From Branchiostoma floridae (taxonomy: Eukaryota; Chordata; Leptocardii; Amphioxiformes; Branchiostomatidae): a stretch of 29,106 bases of DNA. The number at the start of each line of letters is the position of its first letter. Position 1 is the stretch's first letter. The notes under the pieces were generated by a model, which worked only from the letters and a program-made list of their open reading frames with translations, was not told the DNA's origin and made no database searches. The DNA is taken from contig NC_049985.1 of assembly GCF_000003815.2 (NCBI RefSeq), positions 23,957,360-23,986,465 of the forward strand, in the 5' to 3' direction. The position numbers were made by a program, and so were the translations under genes. This document shows positions 28,110 to 29,106 of the stretch, in pieces.

Positions 28110-28900
28110 ACTTACTCAATATTTTTACTCCGGAGCAGTGTTTTTACTCCGGAACAACACGTATAGCAACTCCAAAGCAATGTTTCACTGCATGTACATA
28201 TAGATGGTATATGGTCGTACGTACATGACAAATATACATACTTACAACAAATATACTTACTTACAACAAATATACTTACTCACTTACTCCGGAGCAGTTT
28301 TTTTTTACTCCGGAGCAGTGTTTTTACTCCGGAGCAACACGTATAGTTACTCCAAAGCAATGATTCACTGCATGTACATATAAATGGTATATATTTGTAC
28401 GTACATGACAAATATACATACTTACAACAAATATACTTACTCATTTACTCCGGAGCATACTCCGGAGCAATATTTTTTACTCCGGATCAGTGTTTTTACT
28501 CCGGAGCACCACGTATAGCTACTCCAAAGCACTGTTTCACTGCATGTACATATAGATGGTATATGGTCGTACGTACATGACAAATATACATACTTACAAC
28601 AAATATACTTACTTACAACAAATATACTTACTCACTTACTCCGGAGCATACTCCGGAGCAGTATTTTTACTCCGGAGCAGTGTTTTTACTCCGGAGCAAC
28701 ACGTATAGTTACTCCAAAGCAATGTTTCACTGCATGTACATATAGCCGGTATATGTCCGTACATACATGACAATTATACTGTCTTACAACTAATATGCTT
28801 ACTCACTTACTCCGGAGCATACTCCGGAGCAGTGTTTTTACTCCGGAACAACACGTATAGCAACTCCAAAGCAAGGATTCACTTCACGTACATATACATG
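28110..28900. repeat. Right arm tandem array, five units with CTCCGGAG palindromes
   Basis: Inverse counterpart of the left array, with about 13 exact CTCCGGAG sites against about 18 on the left (counted by eye). From outside to inside the tail types read a, b, c, b, then a truncated unit, versus a, b, a, b, c on the left. The outermost right unit has one more palindrome than its left partner. Confidence 0.9.
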
Positions 28901-29106
28901 GTATATTTTCGTACGTAAAACTAACCTGTACGATAAAACTAGATAAAATAACGAAAAAAGGAAGGCCTCCCGGCGTTTAGCCTTACGGCCAGGGCAAGTA
29001 AGGGCATGTCTCACGAGAGGGGGGTGGGGGGGGGTGGGGGTATTGTTAGGGGGGGGTGTAAGAATTTCCTCGGTGGGTAGGAAGGTCGACCTGAGCCTTG
29101 GTTCAC
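28901..29106. repeat. Right arm outer segment, cut by the window end
   Basis: Near-exact inverse of 25868-26071: bridge with ACGTAAAACTAACCTGTACG, AAGGAAGGCCTCCCGGCG, GGGCAAGTAAGGGCATGTCT, a G-rich tract, and AGGTCGACCT. Differences lie mainly in the length of the G/C-rich tract. Confidence 0.9.

Larger units (their letters stand above)
25868..29104. mobile_element. Large foldback element carrying a zinc-finger gene (right end outside window)
   Basis: The sequence from 25868 (GAACCAAGGCTCAGGTCGAC) is the reverse complement of the sequence ending at 29104; the axis lies near 27,486. Each arm has, from the outside in: AGGTCGACCT palindrome, C-rich tract, GACATGCCCTTACTTGCCCT, a unique bridge, then tandem units full of CTCCGGAG palindromes. 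Outside the C-rich tract the outer roughly 200 bp of both arms look nearly identical, so the arms are young or homogenised. Between them lies a minus-strand C2H2 zinc-finger gene. Long inverted repeats with inner tandem repeats define foldback elements such as Drosophila FB and Galileo and sea-urchin TU. I see no transposase, though the 100-N gap at 27084 could hide sequence. Confidence 0.7.

Noticed and set aside
1-29106. tRNA, rRNA or other standard RNA genes
   Set aside because: I looked for cloverleaf B-box and conserved rRNA blocks on both strands and saw none.

Overview
The window looks like nuclear DNA of a marine invertebrate deuterostome, most probably a lancelet (Branchiostoma). The case rests on intron-split genes with canonical GT/AG sites, a lancelet-style tyrosine-motif receptor tail, many MITEs and minisatellites, a Helentron-type Helitron and N-gaps of a draft assembly. 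The species call is inference. Gene density is low: two SABATH methyltransferase genes, one broken receptor-tail exon and two transposon genes. Everything else is repeats or featureless DNA.

Layout. 1-2512: the 3' part of a Helentron, with the end of its helicase-endonuclease gene and two minisatellites of 133 and 135 bp. 2513-7600: non-coding, with a diverged tandem duplication, a three-copy hairpin repeat, a 156-bp insertion between 17-bp direct repeats that carries a well-formed candidate hammerhead ribozyme, and two inverted-repeat elements. 7634-16857: a head-to-head pair of SABATH-type (Methyltransf_7) genes. The minus-strand copy keeps only exons 1-3. The plus-strand copy has eight exons but a probable frameshift in the last one. 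They face each other across a 1.2-kb intergenic region that is itself an imperfect palindrome centred near 10,214, so the pair arose by inverted duplication. Four mobile elements lie in introns of the plus-strand copy.

17,100-25,163: gene-poor and rich in minisatellites (about 47, 37, 36, 48, 46 and 25 bp units). It contains one long exon (about 20847-21859) encoding the cytoplasmic tail of a receptor-like protein, broken by a frameshift, and a reverse-transcriptase remnant near 23.2 kb. 25,868 to the window end: a large foldback structure. Two near-identical inverted arms, each built of 130-200 bp units carrying CTCCGGAG palindromes (about 30 in total), flank a minus-strand gene for a C2H2 zinc-finger protein with an acidic Ser/Asp-rich middle. 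The right arm runs off the window and a 100-N gap lies inside the structure.

Strongest leads: the hammerhead-bearing mini-retroelement at 4741-4896, the palindrome-array foldback element with its zinc-finger gene, and the palindromic SABATH pair.
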